Made by a program: the position numbers and the translations under genes. From assembly GCF_011694815.1 (NCBI RefSeq), contig NZ_CP050177.1, positions 6,393,501 to 6,457,500 of the forward strand: a stretch of DNA of 64,000 bases, read 5' to 3'. Under the pieces are notes generated by a model. The model made no database searches. It was not told the DNA's origin and worked only from the letters and a program-made list of their open reading frames with translations. Source of the stretch: Streptomyces liangshanensis (GTDB lineage Bacteria; Actinomycetota; Actinomycetes; Streptomycetales; Streptomycetaceae). Position 1 is the stretch's first letter; every line of letters begins with the position of its first letter. Below, one piece after another: positions 17,368-25,515 of the stretch.

Positions 17368-18153
17368 ATGCTTTCGGCCCGAAGCCTGTTCCAGGAAATC
17401 CTGGACAACGATCGTTCGTTCCAGCTCTTCTGCTCCATCGCGGCCAGCGGCGAGACCCAGGGCGGCTGGGAGAACGGCCGTATCGCCGCCCTGCTCCCCG
17501 AGAGCATGCGGGACCTCGCCCCCAAGGTCACCCGGCACGGGGCCGACGAGGACAAGCACGGCCGGATCTTCAACGCGCTCCTGAAGAAGCGCGGTCTGGA
17601 GCCGGTCGACGTCCCCGCCGACACCGACTACACGATGCTGCTGGAGCGCCGCGGCATCGGACTCGCCCACGAGAAGCTGCGCCGTGAGGAGCGGCTGACC
17701 GAGGACGACATCGTCGTGTACCTCGCGCACAGCCGGATCACCGAGCAGCGCGCCTCCGACCAGATGGTGATGCTGGTCAAGTACTTCGGCGACCACCCGG
17801 AGATCGGCAACGCCGTCCGGATGATCAGCGCCGACGAGGACAACCACCTCGCCTACTGCCACGAGGAGCTGCTGCGGCTGGCCCGCGCGGGCCACGGCAG
17901 GCGGATCCACCAGGCCCTGCGCGAGTGCGCGATGGCGGAGATCCAGGTCTACCGCCAGGTGAGCCTCGCGGTGATGGCGAACATGGCGCGGCTGCTCGGC
18001 TGGTCCGGCGCCAAGTCCGCGGTGCTCACCGCGGGGGTCCACGCGATGTACGCGTACGAGCGGGCGTTCGGCTGGCGCCGGATGGTCACGCTGGCCATGC
18101 CCGAGCGCCGCGACGCGCTGAGCGGCCCCCCGGCCCCGGCCCCCGCCTACTGA
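17368..18153 (+). CDS. ferritin-like domain protein
   Basis: 261 residues. ATG 17368 is chosen because GGAGG lies eight bases upstream; ATG 17353 overlaps that site. It is a four-helix-bundle protein. Candidate di-iron ligands occur in two pairs: Glu and His in DEDKHGRIF near residue 57, and Glu/His in DEDNHLAYCHEE near residue 160, with intervening Glu residues in TEDD and ITEQRASD. Related proteins oxidise or store iron or act as non-haem di-iron oxidases. No signal peptide is visible. It stands alone, and a strong hairpin follows it. Whether it stores iron or catalyses a reaction is not shown. Confidence 0.78.
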   Translation: MLSARSLFQEILDNDRSFQLFCSIAASGETQGGWENGRIAALLPESMRDLAPKVTRHGADEDKHGRIFNALLKKRGLEPVDVPADTDYTMLLERRGIGLAHEKLRREERLTEDDIVVYLAHSRITEQRASDQMVMLVKYFGDHPEIGNAVRMISADEDNHLAYCHEELLRLARAGHGRRIHQALRECAMAEIQVYRQVSLAVMANMARLLGWSGAKSAVLTAGVHAMYAYERAFGWRRMVTLAMPERRDALSGPPAPAPAY

Positions 18154-18180
18154 CCGAGGCGACCCGCCGAGCGCACCGGA

Positions 18181-18207
18181 GCCGGCCCCCACCGCGTGGG
18201 GGCCGGC
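18181..18207. terminator. bidirectional terminator
   Basis: A 12-bp perfect stem, GCCGGCCCCCAC with its complement, closes a three-base CGC loop. It lies between the ferritin-like gene (stop 18153) and convergent corA (stop 18247), so it can serve both. Confidence 0.8.
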
Positions 18208-18246
18208 CTCCGCGCGCCGGGCGTCGCCCCAGGGGTCCCTCAGAGC

Positions 18247-19260
18247 TCAGAGCCACCCGCGCCGCTTGAAGGTGCGGTGCAGGCCCAGGACGAGCGTCAC
18301 CATTACCGCGAGCACGGTGGGGTACGCCCACACGTACGTCAGCTCCGGCATGTGCTCGAAGTTCATGCCGTAGATGCCCGCGATCAGGGTCGGTACGGCG
18401 GCCATCGCCGCCCACGCCGAGATCTTCCGCATGTCGTCGTTCTGCCGCACCCCCATCTGCGCCAGATGCGCCGAGAGGATGTCGGACAGCAGCCGGTCGA
18501 GCCCCTCGACCTGCTCGTTGGCGTGCAGCAGGTGGTCGTTCACGTCCCGGAAGAAGGGCCGCGAACGGTCGTGCACGAACGGCACCGAGCCGCCCGCCAG
18601 CCGGGCCATCGGCGCCGCCAGCGGCCCCGTCGCCCGCCGGAACTCCAGCACCTGCCGCTTGAAGCCGTAGATCCGCGCCGCCGTCGACGTGCCCGAGGAC
18701 GGCCGGGACGAACCGGACGAGCTGTCGCCGCCGTCCGGCGCGAAGACCTCGGCCTCCAGCTCCTCCAGGTCGACCTGGAGCTCCTCCGCCACCTCCGTGT
18801 AGTGGTCGACGACCTCGTCGCTGACCGCGTACATCACGGCGGTGGGCCCGTGCTTGAGCACCGAGGGATCGGCCTCCAGCCGCCGGCGCACCTCCCCGAG
18901 CGGCGAGCCCTCGCCGTGCCGGACGGTGACCACGAACGAGTCGCCGATGAAGATCATCAGCTCGCCCGTGGTGACCGTGTCGGTCTTCGGCTCGTACTCC
19001 ACCGGCTTCAGGACCAGGAACAGCGAGTCGTCGTACACCTCGAGCTTGGGCCGCTGGTGGGCGGTGAGGGCGTCCTCGACGGCCAGCGGGTGCAGGCCGA
19101 ACTCGCTGCTCACGAGCGAGAACTCGTCCTCCGTCGGCTCGTGCAGCCCGATCCACAGGAACGCGTCCCCGTGGGCACGCGCCTGGTCCAGGGCGTCGGA
19201 GAAGTCGGCGGGCCCGTCGGTGCGGTGTCCGTCGCGGTAGATGGCACAGTCCACGATCAC
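18247..19260 (-). CDS. corA: CorA-type magnesium/cobalt transporter
   Basis: 337 residues if GTG 19260 is the start, which gives the family-typical VIVDCAIYRDG N-terminus; ATG 19296 adds 12 residues. A large cytoplasmic alpha/beta domain is followed by a long stalk helix and two membrane helices at the C-terminus. The ion-selectivity signature YGMNFEHMPE lies between the helices and the protein ends in a basic RTFKRRGWL tail. CorA forms a pentamer that admits Mg2+ and is gated by cytoplasmic Mg2+. A Ser/Gly-rich insert near residue 190 (DSSSGSSRPSSGTS) is unusual but lies in a loop. The starts of corA and the phosphatase are divergent, 68 bases apart. Confidence 0.9.
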   Translation of the reverse strand: MIVDCAIYRDGHRTDGPADFSDALDQARAHGDAFLWIGLHEPTEDEFSLVSSEFGLHPLAVEDALTAHQRPKLEVYDDSLFLVLKPVEYEPKTDTVTTGELMIFIGDSFVVTVRHGEGSPLGEVRRRLEADPSVLKHGPTAVMYAVSDEVVDHYTEVAEELQVDLEELEAEVFAPDGGDSSSGSSRPSSGTSTAARIYGFKRQVLEFRRATGPLAAPMARLAGGSVPFVHDRSRPFFRDVNDHLLHANEQVEGLDRLLSDILSAHLAQMGVRQNDDMRKISAWAAMAAVPTLIAGIYGMNFEHMPELTYVWAYPTVLAVMVTLVLGLHRTFKRRGWL

Positions 19261-19328
19261 TGCCGCATTGTCCCCGCTCCCGCCCCCCGTACGCATCTCC
19301 GGCCCGCTGGCGCCTTACGCTGACGGGC

Positions 19329-20015
19329 ATGGCCACGTTGATCCTCGTACGTCATGGACGCTCCACCGCCAACACCGCGGGGGTGCTCGCGGGCTGGACC
19401 CCGGGCATCGCCCTCGACGAACGCGGCGCCGCCCAGGCCGCCGCCCTGCCCGGCCGGCTGGCCGGCGTACCGCTCGCCGAGGTCGTCAGCAGCCCCCTCC
19501 AGCGCTGCCAGGAGACCCTGCGGCCGCTGCTCGACAGCCGGCCCGAGGTGCCCGTGCACAGCGAGGACCGGATCGGCGAGTGCCACTACGGCGACTGGTC
19601 GGGCCGCAAACTCGCCGAACTGTCCGACGACCCGCTGATGGAGGTCGTGCAGCAGCACCCCTCCGCCGCCGCCTTCCCCGGCGGCGAGTCGATGCGCGCC
19701 ATGCAGGCGCGCGCCGTCGAGGCCGTACGGGACTGGAACGCGCGCGTCGACAAGGAGCACGGCGAGGACGCCGTCTACCTGATGTGCTCGCACGGCGACA
19801 TCATCAAGTCGCTCGTGGCCGACGCCCTCGGCATGCACCTCGACCTCTTCCAGCGGATCCACGTGGACCCGTGCTCGGTCACCGTCGTCCGTTACACCCG
19901 GTTGCGCCCCTATGTCGTACGGCTCGGCGACACGGGCGATCTGAGCGGCCTCGCGCCGCGTGAGAACACAAGCGGCGGTACGGGTGTTGTAGGAGGCGGC
20001 GCGGGAGCGCCGTGA
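19329..20015 (+). CDS. histidine phosphatase, MSMEG_4193-type phosphomutase-like
   Basis: 228 residues from ATG 19329. The RHG motif with nucleophile His9 (LVRHGRSTAN) and a second catalytic His in YLMCSHGDIIKSL identify a histidine-phosphatase-superfamily enzyme. Family members labelled MSMEG_4193-type phosphomutase occur in actinobacteria next to DUF3090 and SCO1664-family genes, exactly as here. It is therefore probably part of one conserved group running to mshC. The physiological phosphate ester is unknown. The C-terminus after residue 205 is Gly-rich and probably disordered. Confidence 0.88.
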   Translation: MATLILVRHGRSTANTAGVLAGWTPGIALDERGAAQAAALPGRLAGVPLAEVVSSPLQRCQETLRPLLDSRPEVPVHSEDRIGECHYGDWSGRKLAELSDDPLMEVVQQHPSAAAFPGGESMRAMQARAVEAVRDWNARVDKEHGEDAVYLMCSHGDIIKSLVADALGMHLDLFQRIHVDPCSVTVVRYTRLRPYVVRLGDTGDLSGLAPRENTSGGTGVVGGGAGAP

Positions 20016-20132
20016 TCGCTCCGCGCAGTAGGGTGGACGCGCCGTGCGCGCGATCCGGGGCTGCCTGACGGCACCCCGGGCCGCCCCGCTCCGCACACCA
20101 CCTCAGAACCCGTGGCCCCCCGGCCGCGTGCC

Positions 20133-20170
20133 CAGCACTTCCCCAGCCGATCAGCACTTCCCCAGCCGAT
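20133..20170 (+). repeat. 19-bp perfect tandem duplication
   Basis: CAGCACTTCCCCAGCCGAT occurs twice head to tail (20133-20151 and 20152-20170), ending five bases before the ribosome site of the DUF3090 gene. It lies in the leader between the phosphatase and DUF3090 genes and may reflect recent slippage. Confidence 0.85.
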
Positions 20171-20189
20171 TCCCAAGGGAGATCAGGAC

Positions 20190-20780
20190 GTGTCCCGTCA
20201 GGTGTTCCTCTACGACCCACCGGACCGCTTCGTGGCCGGCACGGTCGGGCTGCCTGGACGCCGTACGTTCTTCCTCCAGGCTTCCGCCGCGGGGCGCGTG
20301 ACCAGCGTCGCCCTGGAGAAGACCCAGGTGGCCGCCCTCGCCGAGCGGATCGACGAACTGCTCGACGAGGTGGTCCGCAGGACCGGCGGCAACGCCCCGG
20401 TCCCCGCCGTCGCCCCCACCGAGATCGCCGACTCCGCCCCGCTGGACGCCCCCGTGGAGGAGGAGTTCCGCGTCGGCACGATGGCGCTCGCGTGGGACGG
20501 CGACGAACAGCGCATGATCGTCGAGGCCCAGGCGCTCGTCGAGGTCGACGCCGACACCGACGAGGACCTCGCCGAGGCCGAGGAACGGCTCCTCCAGGAC
20601 GAGGAGAACGGTCCGCCGATGCTCCGGGTGCGCCTCAGCGGCGCGCAGGCCCGTGCCTTCGCCAAACGCGCCCTGGACGTCGTCAACGCCGGCCGCCCGC
20701 CGTGCCCGCTGTGCAGCCTGCCGCTCGACCCGGAAGGACACGTATGCCCGCGCCAGAACGGATACCGCCGCGGAGCGTGA
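20190..20780 (+). CDS. DUF3090 family protein
   Basis: 196 residues from GTG 20190, with AAGGGAG eight bases upstream. The protein starts SRQVFLYDPPDRFVAGTVG, characteristic of DUF3090, and ends with a small Cys cluster, CPLCSLPLDPEGHVCPR, that likely binds zinc. Function is unknown. It overlaps the next gene by 37 bases in another frame, which points to tight coupling. Constant linkage with a phosphomutase-like protein and a PI3/4-kinase-like protein suggests a small phosphotransfer module, an inference from context only. Confidence 0.88.
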   Translation: MSRQVFLYDPPDRFVAGTVGLPGRRTFFLQASAAGRVTSVALEKTQVAALAERIDELLDEVVRRTGGNAPVPAVAPTEIADSAPLDAPVEEEFRVGTMALAWDGDEQRMIVEAQALVEVDADTDEDLAEAEERLLQDEENGPPMLRVRLSGAQARAFAKRALDVVNAGRPPCPLCSLPLDPEGHVCPRQNGYRRGA

Positions 20781-21568
20781 GCCCGGGCGACCTGCTCGCC
20801 AAGGGCGAGCTGACCGTGCGCGGCCGGATCCGTGAGGCGTCCAACGCGGTCCTGTACTGCTCCGTCGCGTACGAGGGCACCGAGGCGCACTGCGTCTACA
20901 AACCCGTCGCCGGGGAGCGCCCCCTGTGGGACTTCCCCGACGGCAACCTCGCCCGGCGCGAGGTGGCGGCGTACGAGATCTCCGAGGCGACCGGCTGGGG
21001 CCTCGTACCGCCCACGGTGCTGCGCGAGGGGCCGTACGGCGAGGGCATGTGCCAGCTGTGGATCGAGACGGACGCCGACGACGCGGCCGCCCTGCTCGCC
21101 CTGGTCGAGGACGAGGAACCGGGCGAGGGGTGGAAGGCCGTCGGCTTCGCCGAGGTCGGCGAGGGGCAGACCGCCCTCCTCGTGCACGCCGACGACGAGC
21201 GGCTGCGCCGGCTCGCCGTCCTCGACGCCGTCATCAACAACGGCGATCGCAAGGGCGGCCACCTCCTGCCCGCCGCCGGGGGACGGCTGTACGGCATCGA
21301 CCACGGCGTCACCTTCAACGTGGACGACAAGCTGCGCACGCTGCTCTGGGGCTGGGCCGGCGAACCCCTCACCGAGGAGGCGCTCGCCGTCCTCGCCCGC
21401 CTGGAGGACGGCCTCGCCGACGGCGAGCCGCTCGCGGCCCGGCTGGCGGAGCTGATCACCGCGGCGGAGACCGAGGCGGTCCGCGCCCGGGTCCGTGAGC
21501 TGCGCCACACGGGGCTGCACCCGCAGCCGTCGGGCCAGTGGCCCGCCATCCCCTGGCCGCCGGTGTGA
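20744..21568 (+). CDS. SCO1664-family protein, PI3/4-kinase-like fold
   Basis: 274 residues from ATG 20744 with GGAAGGA five bases upstream. The start lies inside the DUF3090 coding region. A kinase-like layout is visible: an N-terminal lobe with AHCVYKPVAGERPLWDFP, a catalytic-loop-like VINNGDRKGGHLL near residue 165, and a metal-binding-like YGIDHGVTF near residue 186. These resemble the NxDR and D-x-G motifs of phosphatidylinositol-kinase-type folds. Whether it phosphorylates a lipid, a protein or a small molecule is unknown. It ends the coupled pair and is followed by two hairpins. Confidence 0.85.
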   Translation: MPAPERIPPRSVSPGDLLAKGELTVRGRIREASNAVLYCSVAYEGTEAHCVYKPVAGERPLWDFPDGNLARREVAAYEISEATGWGLVPPTVLREGPYGEGMCQLWIETDADDAAALLALVEDEEPGEGWKAVGFAEVGEGQTALLVHADDERLRRLAVLDAVINNGDRKGGHLLPAAGGRLYGIDHGVTFNVDDKLRTLLWGWAGEPLTEEALAVLARLEDGLADGEPLAARLAELITAAETEAVRARVRELRHTGLHPQPSGQWPAIPWPPV

Positions 21569-21582
21569 GAACGGGCGCGGCG

Positions 21583-21650
21583 GCCTCCCGGCCCCGGTGA
21601 CAGCGGGCCGGGGGAGGCTCCGCGCCCCGGGCGGGCGCCGTCCGCCCGGG
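21583..21650 (+). terminator. tandem hairpins after the SCO1664-family gene
   Basis: First hairpin: GCCTCCCGGCCC (21583-21594) pairs with 21605-21618, with two bulged G. Second hairpin: CCCGGGCGG (21626-21634) pairs with CCGCCCGGG (21642-21650) around a seven-base loop. Together they should insulate mshC from the upstream genes. Confidence 0.7.
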
Positions 21651-21751
21651 ACCGCCCCACCACGCCGCCGGTCTTTCCGCAAGAGCGCCCAACCGGCCAG
21701 GACCTCGCATCCGGTTCGTTTCCGGAACTACCGGCCGGTTACGCTCATGAC

Positions 21752-22981
21752 ATGCATGCCTGGCCCGCTTCCGAGGTCCCCGCCCTGCCTGGCAAGGGCC
21801 GCGACCTCAGGATTCACGACACCTCGACCGACGGCCGCGTCACCCTCGCGCCCGGTCCCGTCGCCCGCATCTACGTCTGCGGCATCACCCCGTACGACGC
21901 GACCCACATGGGACACGCGGCGACCTACAACGCGTTCGACCTCGTGCAGCGCGTGTGGCTCGACACGAAGCGGCAGGTCCACTACGTCCAGAACGTGACC
22001 GACGTCGACGACCCCCTGCTGGAGCGCGCCGAGCGCGACGGCGAGGACTGGGTCGCGCTCGCGGAGCGTGAAACGACCCTGTTCCGGGAGGACATGACGG
22101 CGCTGCGGATGCTCCCGCCCCAGCACTACATCGGCGCCGTCGAGGCCATACCGGGCATCGTGCCGCTCGTGGAGCGGCTGCGGGACGCCGGGGCCGCGTA
22201 CGAACTCCAGGGCGACATCTACTTCTCCGTGGCCGCCGACCCGCACTTCGGCGAGGTGTCGCGCCTCGACGCCGAGGCGATGCGGCTGCTCTCCGCCGAG
22301 CGGGGCGGCGACCCCGACCGCGCCGGCAAGAAGAACCCCCTCGACCCGATCCTCTGGATGGCCGCCAGGCCGGGCGAGCCGAGCTGGGACGGCGGGAGCC
22401 TCGGCCTCGGCCGGCCCGGCTGGCACATCGAGTGCGTGGCCATCGCGCTCGACCACCTCGGCATGGGCTTCGACGTCCAGGGCGGCGGCAGCGACCTCGC
22501 CTTCCCGCACCACGAGATGGGCGCCTCGCACGCCCAGGCCCTGACCGGCGAGCACCCCTTCGCCCAGGCGTACGTGCACGCCGGCATGGTCGGCCTCGAC
22601 GGCGAGAAGATGTCCAAGTCCAAGGGCAACCTCGTCTTCGTCTCGACGCTCCGCCGCGACGGGGTGGACCCGGCCGCGATCCGGCTCACCCTGCTGGCCC
22701 ACCACTACCGCTCCGACTGGGAGTGGACCGGCCAGGTGCTCCAGGACGCGCAGGAGCGCCTCGCCCGCTGGCGGGCCGCGGTCTCGCGCCCCGACGGCCC
22801 GCCGGCCGACGAGGTCGTCGAGGAGATCCGCGCGGCGCTGGCCGACGACCTGGACGCGCCCGCCGCGCTCGCCGCGGTGGACCGCTGGGCGGAGCTCCAG
22901 TCGTCCACGGGCGGTACGGACGAGGGGGCGCCCGGCGTGGTGTCCCGCGCGGTCGACGCCCTGCTCGGAGTGGCCCTCTAG
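21752..22981 (+). CDS. mshC: mycothiol ligase MshC
   Basis: 409 residues from ATG 21752. The enzyme joins L-cysteine to GlcN-Ins with ATP, the third committed step of mycothiol synthesis. It is a paralogue of cysteinyl-tRNA synthetase: [16 protein letters not shown] holds zinc ligand Cys43 and the HIGH-like motif, [17 protein letters not shown] supplies further zinc ligands, and KMSKSKGN lies at residues 286-293. Length matches MshC and is shorter than CysS because the anticodon-binding domain is missing. Its presence fixes the organism as a mycothiol-producing actinobacterium. Confidence 0.95.
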   Translation: MHAWPASEVPALPGKGRDLRIHDTSTDGRVTLAPGPVARIYVCGITPYDATHMGHAATYNAFDLVQRVWLDTKRQVHYVQNVTDVDDPLLERAERDGEDWVALAERETTLFREDMTALRMLPPQHYIGAVEAIPGIVPLVERLRDAGAAYELQGDIYFSVAADPHFGEVSRLDAEAMRLLSAERGGDPDRAGKKNPLDPILWMAARPGEPSWDGGSLGLGRPGWHIECVAIALDHLGMGFDVQGGGSDLAFPHHEMGASHAQALTGEHPFAQAYVHAGMVGLDGEKMSKSKGNLVFVSTLRRDGVDPAAIRLTLLAHHYRSDWEWTGQVLQDAQERLARWRAAVSRPDGPPADEVVEEIRAALADDLDAPAALAAVDRWAELQSSTGGTDEGAPGVVSRAVDALLGVAL

Positions 22982-23010
22982 CCGACGGCCCTCGCGCCGC
23001 ACCCAGCCCA

Positions 23011-23052
23011 GCACGGCCGGTCACGGATACCGACATCCGTAACCGGCCGTGC
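23011..23052 (+). terminator. intrinsic terminator after mshC
   Basis: The arms 23011-23028 and 23035-23052 form an 18-position stem with one mismatch around a six-base loop; the outer 11 pairs are GCACGGCCGGT with its complement. It begins 30 bases after the mshC stop and is followed by TGTTGT. Confidence 0.85.
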
Positions 23053-23145
23053 TGTTGTACGTGATCCGGCCAAACTCCCAACGGGGCCAAGGGGTGTGAT
23101 GGGGTGTGAGGGACGGCACACCCCATTCCCGGGAGGACGCTCATC

Positions 23146-24117
23146 ATGCAACGTTCCTTCGCACGGCGTGACTTGCTCGCCGCCGCGGCCGCCCTCGGCG
23201 GCGCGGCGCTCCTCGCCCCGCTCGCCCCCGCCGCCACGGCCGCCCCGCGCCCCACCGCACCGACCCGGCCCACCGGCTTCGCCCTGCCGGACGGCTTCCG
23301 GCCCGAGGGCATCGCCATCGGCGCGGAGCCGTACGCCTACCTCGGGTCGATCGCGCGCGGCGACGTCTTCCGCGCGAGCCTCGTCACCGGCCGCGGCAAG
23401 GTCGTCGTGCAGGGGCTCGGCCCCGAACACCCCGTCATCGGGCTCAAGACGGACGGCCGGGGCCGGCTGTTCCTGAGCGGCGGGGTCAGCGGCGAGATCC
23501 GGGTCGCCGACCTGCGGACCGGGAAGGTCACGAAGACCTTCACCGTCGGCACGGACGTCACCATGGTCAACGACGTGATCCTCACGCCGGGCGCCGCCTG
23601 GTTCACCGACTCCTTCGAACCCCAGCTCTACCGGCTCCCGTTGGGCCGGCACGGGGAGCCGGGCGACCGCGTCGAGACCCTCCCGCTCACCGGCGACTGG
23701 GTCCAGGGGCCGGCCCTCACCGCCAACGGCATCACCACGACCCCCGACGGCCGGGCCCTGCTCGTGGTGAACAGCTCCGCGAACGGCGGCGGCCTCATGT
23801 GGGTCGACCCCCGCACCGGCGTGGCACGCGCCGTGGACCTCGGTCCGGCCAGGCTGCCGAACGGTGACGGGCTGCTGCGCCTCGGCCGTACCCTCTACGT
23901 CGTCCAGAACCGGCAGAACGCCATCGACGTCCTGCGGCTCGACAGCGCGGGCCGGAAGGGCACGGCGCTCACCCGGATCACCGACCCGGCCTTCCGCGTC
24001 CCCACGACGGCCGCCGTCCACGGCGACCGGATCTACCTGCCCAACGCCCGCTTCGACGTGACGCCGACCCCGGAGACTGACTACGACGTGGTGTCGGTCC
24101 CGCGCGTACGTCCCTAG
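23146..24117 (+). CDS. Tat-exported SMP-30/gluconolactonase-like beta-propeller protein
   Basis: 323 residues from ATG 23146. The N-terminus SFARRDLLAAAAALGGAALL is a clear twin-arginine-type signal ending near ATAA (residue 38). The mature part has repeated strand blocks (GLKTDGRGRLFLSGG, ITTTPDGRALLVVNSS, NGDGLLRLGRTLYVV) typical of a six-bladed propeller of the SMP-30/strictosidine-synthase-like group. Such proteins bind divalent metal and often hydrolyse lactones or esters. Similar Streptomyces proteins are sometimes labelled superoxide dismutase in databases, which this sequence does not support. Substrate unknown. Confidence 0.75.
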   Translation: MQRSFARRDLLAAAAALGGAALLAPLAPAATAAPRPTAPTRPTGFALPDGFRPEGIAIGAEPYAYLGSIARGDVFRASLVTGRGKVVVQGLGPEHPVIGLKTDGRGRLFLSGGVSGEIRVADLRTGKVTKTFTVGTDVTMVNDVILTPGAAWFTDSFEPQLYRLPLGRHGEPGDRVETLPLTGDWVQGPALTANGITTTPDGRALLVVNSSANGGGLMWVDPRTGVARAVDLGPARLPNGDGLLRLGRTLYVVQNRQNAIDVLRLDSAGRKGTALTRITDPAFRVPTTAAVHGDRIYLPNARFDVTPTPETDYDVVSVPRVRP

Positions 24118-24169
24118 GACGCACCGCTCCACGACACACCGCGCCGGACGCACCGCTCCGGAACGCACC

Positions 24170-24204
24170 GCGCCGGACGGACCCGAACTCGGTCCGTCCG
24201 GCGC
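24170..24204. terminator. bidirectional terminator
   Basis: A 13-bp perfect stem (GCGCCGGACGGAC with its complement) closes a nine-base loop between the propeller gene (stop 24117) and the convergent PAC2 gene (stop 24231). Shorter GCGCCGGAC repeats just upstream could form competing stems. Confidence 0.8.
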
Positions 24205-24230
24205 GTACGGCACGCTCCCGGGGAGACGCC

Positions 24231-25253
24231 CTACGGCGTGTCGTCGTCGCCGTCGTCCTTGCCGTCGTCGGGGTCGGCACCCGGCCCGGCCTCAGGACCC
24301 GGCCGCGGCGGTCGCTGCGGACGGCTCCGCCCCGGCCCCGCCGAGGGATCACGCCGGTACGAGGGCCCCTCACCGCCCTCCGTGGCATGCCCGCCCGGCG
24401 CCTGGCCCGGCCCGCCGTCACGCCGCCTCAGATACCGCTCGAACTCCCGCGCGATGGCCTCGCCGGACGCCTCGGGCAGCTCCGCGGTGTCCCGCGCCTC
24501 CTCCAGCGTCTGGACGTACTCCGCCACCTCGCTGTCCTCGGCGGCCAGTTGGTCGACGCCCAACTGCCACGCCCGCGCGTCCTCGGCCAGTTCACCCAGC
24601 GGGATCCGCAGGCCGATCAGGTCCTCCAGGCGGTTGAGGAGCGCCAGCGTCGCCTTCGGGTTGGGCGGCTGCGACACGTAGTGCGGTACGGCGGCCCACA
24701 GGCTCACCGCCGGCACCCCCGCGTGGGTGCACGCCTCCTGGAGGATGCCGACGATGCCGGTCGGCCCCTCGTAGCGGGTCTCCTCCAGGTCCATCGTCCT
24801 GGCCAGGTCCGCGTCCGAGGTGATCCCGCTGACCGGCACCGGCCGGGTGTGCGGGGTGTCGCCCAGCAGCGCGCCCAGGATGACCACCATCTCCACACCC
24901 AGCTCATGGGCGAAGCCCAGGATCTCGTTGCAGAAGGAGCGCCAGCGCATGGACGGTTCGATGCCGCGGACCAGTACCAGGTCCCGGGGCGTCTCACCGC
25001 CGACCCGGACCACGGAGAGCCGGGTGGTCGGCCAGGTGATCTTCCGTACTCCGCCGTCCAGCCACACCGTCGGCCGGTTGACCTGGAAGTCGTAGTAGTC
25101 CTCGGCGTCGAGCGCCGCGAACACCTCGCCCTTCCACTCCCGGTCCAGATGCGCGACCGCGGTGGAGGCGGCGTCGCCGGCGTCGTTCCAGCCCTCGAAC
25201 GCGGCCACCATGACCGGGTCGATCAGCTCAGGAACCGCCTCGAGCTCGATCAC
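24231..25253 (-). CDS. PAC2 family protein
   Basis: 340 residues from GTG 25253, chosen because GGAAGGAGG lies six bases upstream and the product starts VIELEAVPELIDPVMVAAFEGWNDAGDAA, the PAC2 N-terminus. The PAC2 domain spans residues of about 1-220 (VVILGALLGDTPHTRPVPVSG), followed by a helical segment and a Pro/Gly/Arg-rich disordered tail of about 70 residues ending DDGKDDGDDDTP. PAC2 proteins are related to proteasome-assembly chaperone 2, but in actinobacteria their role is not settled. It probably ends the conserved core block before the fuconate insertion. Confidence 0.9.
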   Translation of the reverse strand: MIELEAVPELIDPVMVAAFEGWNDAGDAASTAVAHLDREWKGEVFAALDAEDYYDFQVNRPTVWLDGGVRKITWPTTRLSVVRVGGETPRDLVLVRGIEPSMRWRSFCNEILGFAHELGVEMVVILGALLGDTPHTRPVPVSGITSDADLARTMDLEETRYEGPTGIVGILQEACTHAGVPAVSLWAAVPHYVSQPPNPKATLALLNRLEDLIGLRIPLGELAEDARAWQLGVDQLAAEDSEVAEYVQTLEEARDTAELPEASGEAIAREFERYLRRRDGGPGQAPGGHATEGGEGPSYRRDPSAGPGRSRPQRPPRPGPEAGPGADPDDGKDDGDDDTP

Positions 25254-25466
25254 CCAGTGCCTCCTTCCGAAGTTCCCTTGTCCACGCCCCAACCTTACGG
25301 CTTCACCGCTCCCCGCCCGCAGCCCCGCGCACGCCCGGGTGAACTTCGGCGCGGTGGGGCATAGGTCGGAGAGCATGGCCAACCGGTAGCCGGACCGCGG
25401 ACGATTCATCCGAGCTGTGACCGTAATTTTTCTCCTGGCCCTGGACGTTTAGGCGTCAGCGGCGCT

Positions 25467-25499
25467 ATACATCGGATGACCACAAGAGGTCCGATGTTC
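25467..25499. promoter_or_regulatory. paired operator candidates upstream of the fuconate operon
   Basis: Two copies of one imperfect palindrome lie 18 bases apart centre to centre. Site 1 is ATACATCGGATGACC (25467-25481) and site 2 is AGAGGTCCGATGTTC (25485-25499). Compared with the perfect palindrome upstream of the GntR-type regulator (ATACATCCGATGTAT), they match at 11 or more and 10 of 15 positions. They end 17 bases before the first start codon, where bound repressor would block transcription. Confidence 0.7.
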
Positions 25500-25515
25500 T
25501 TCCAAGGGGGCGTGC

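Noticed and set aside
23146..24117. Superoxide dismutase label sometimes given to similar proteins
   Set aside because: No SOD metal motif is present and the sequence has propeller repeats.
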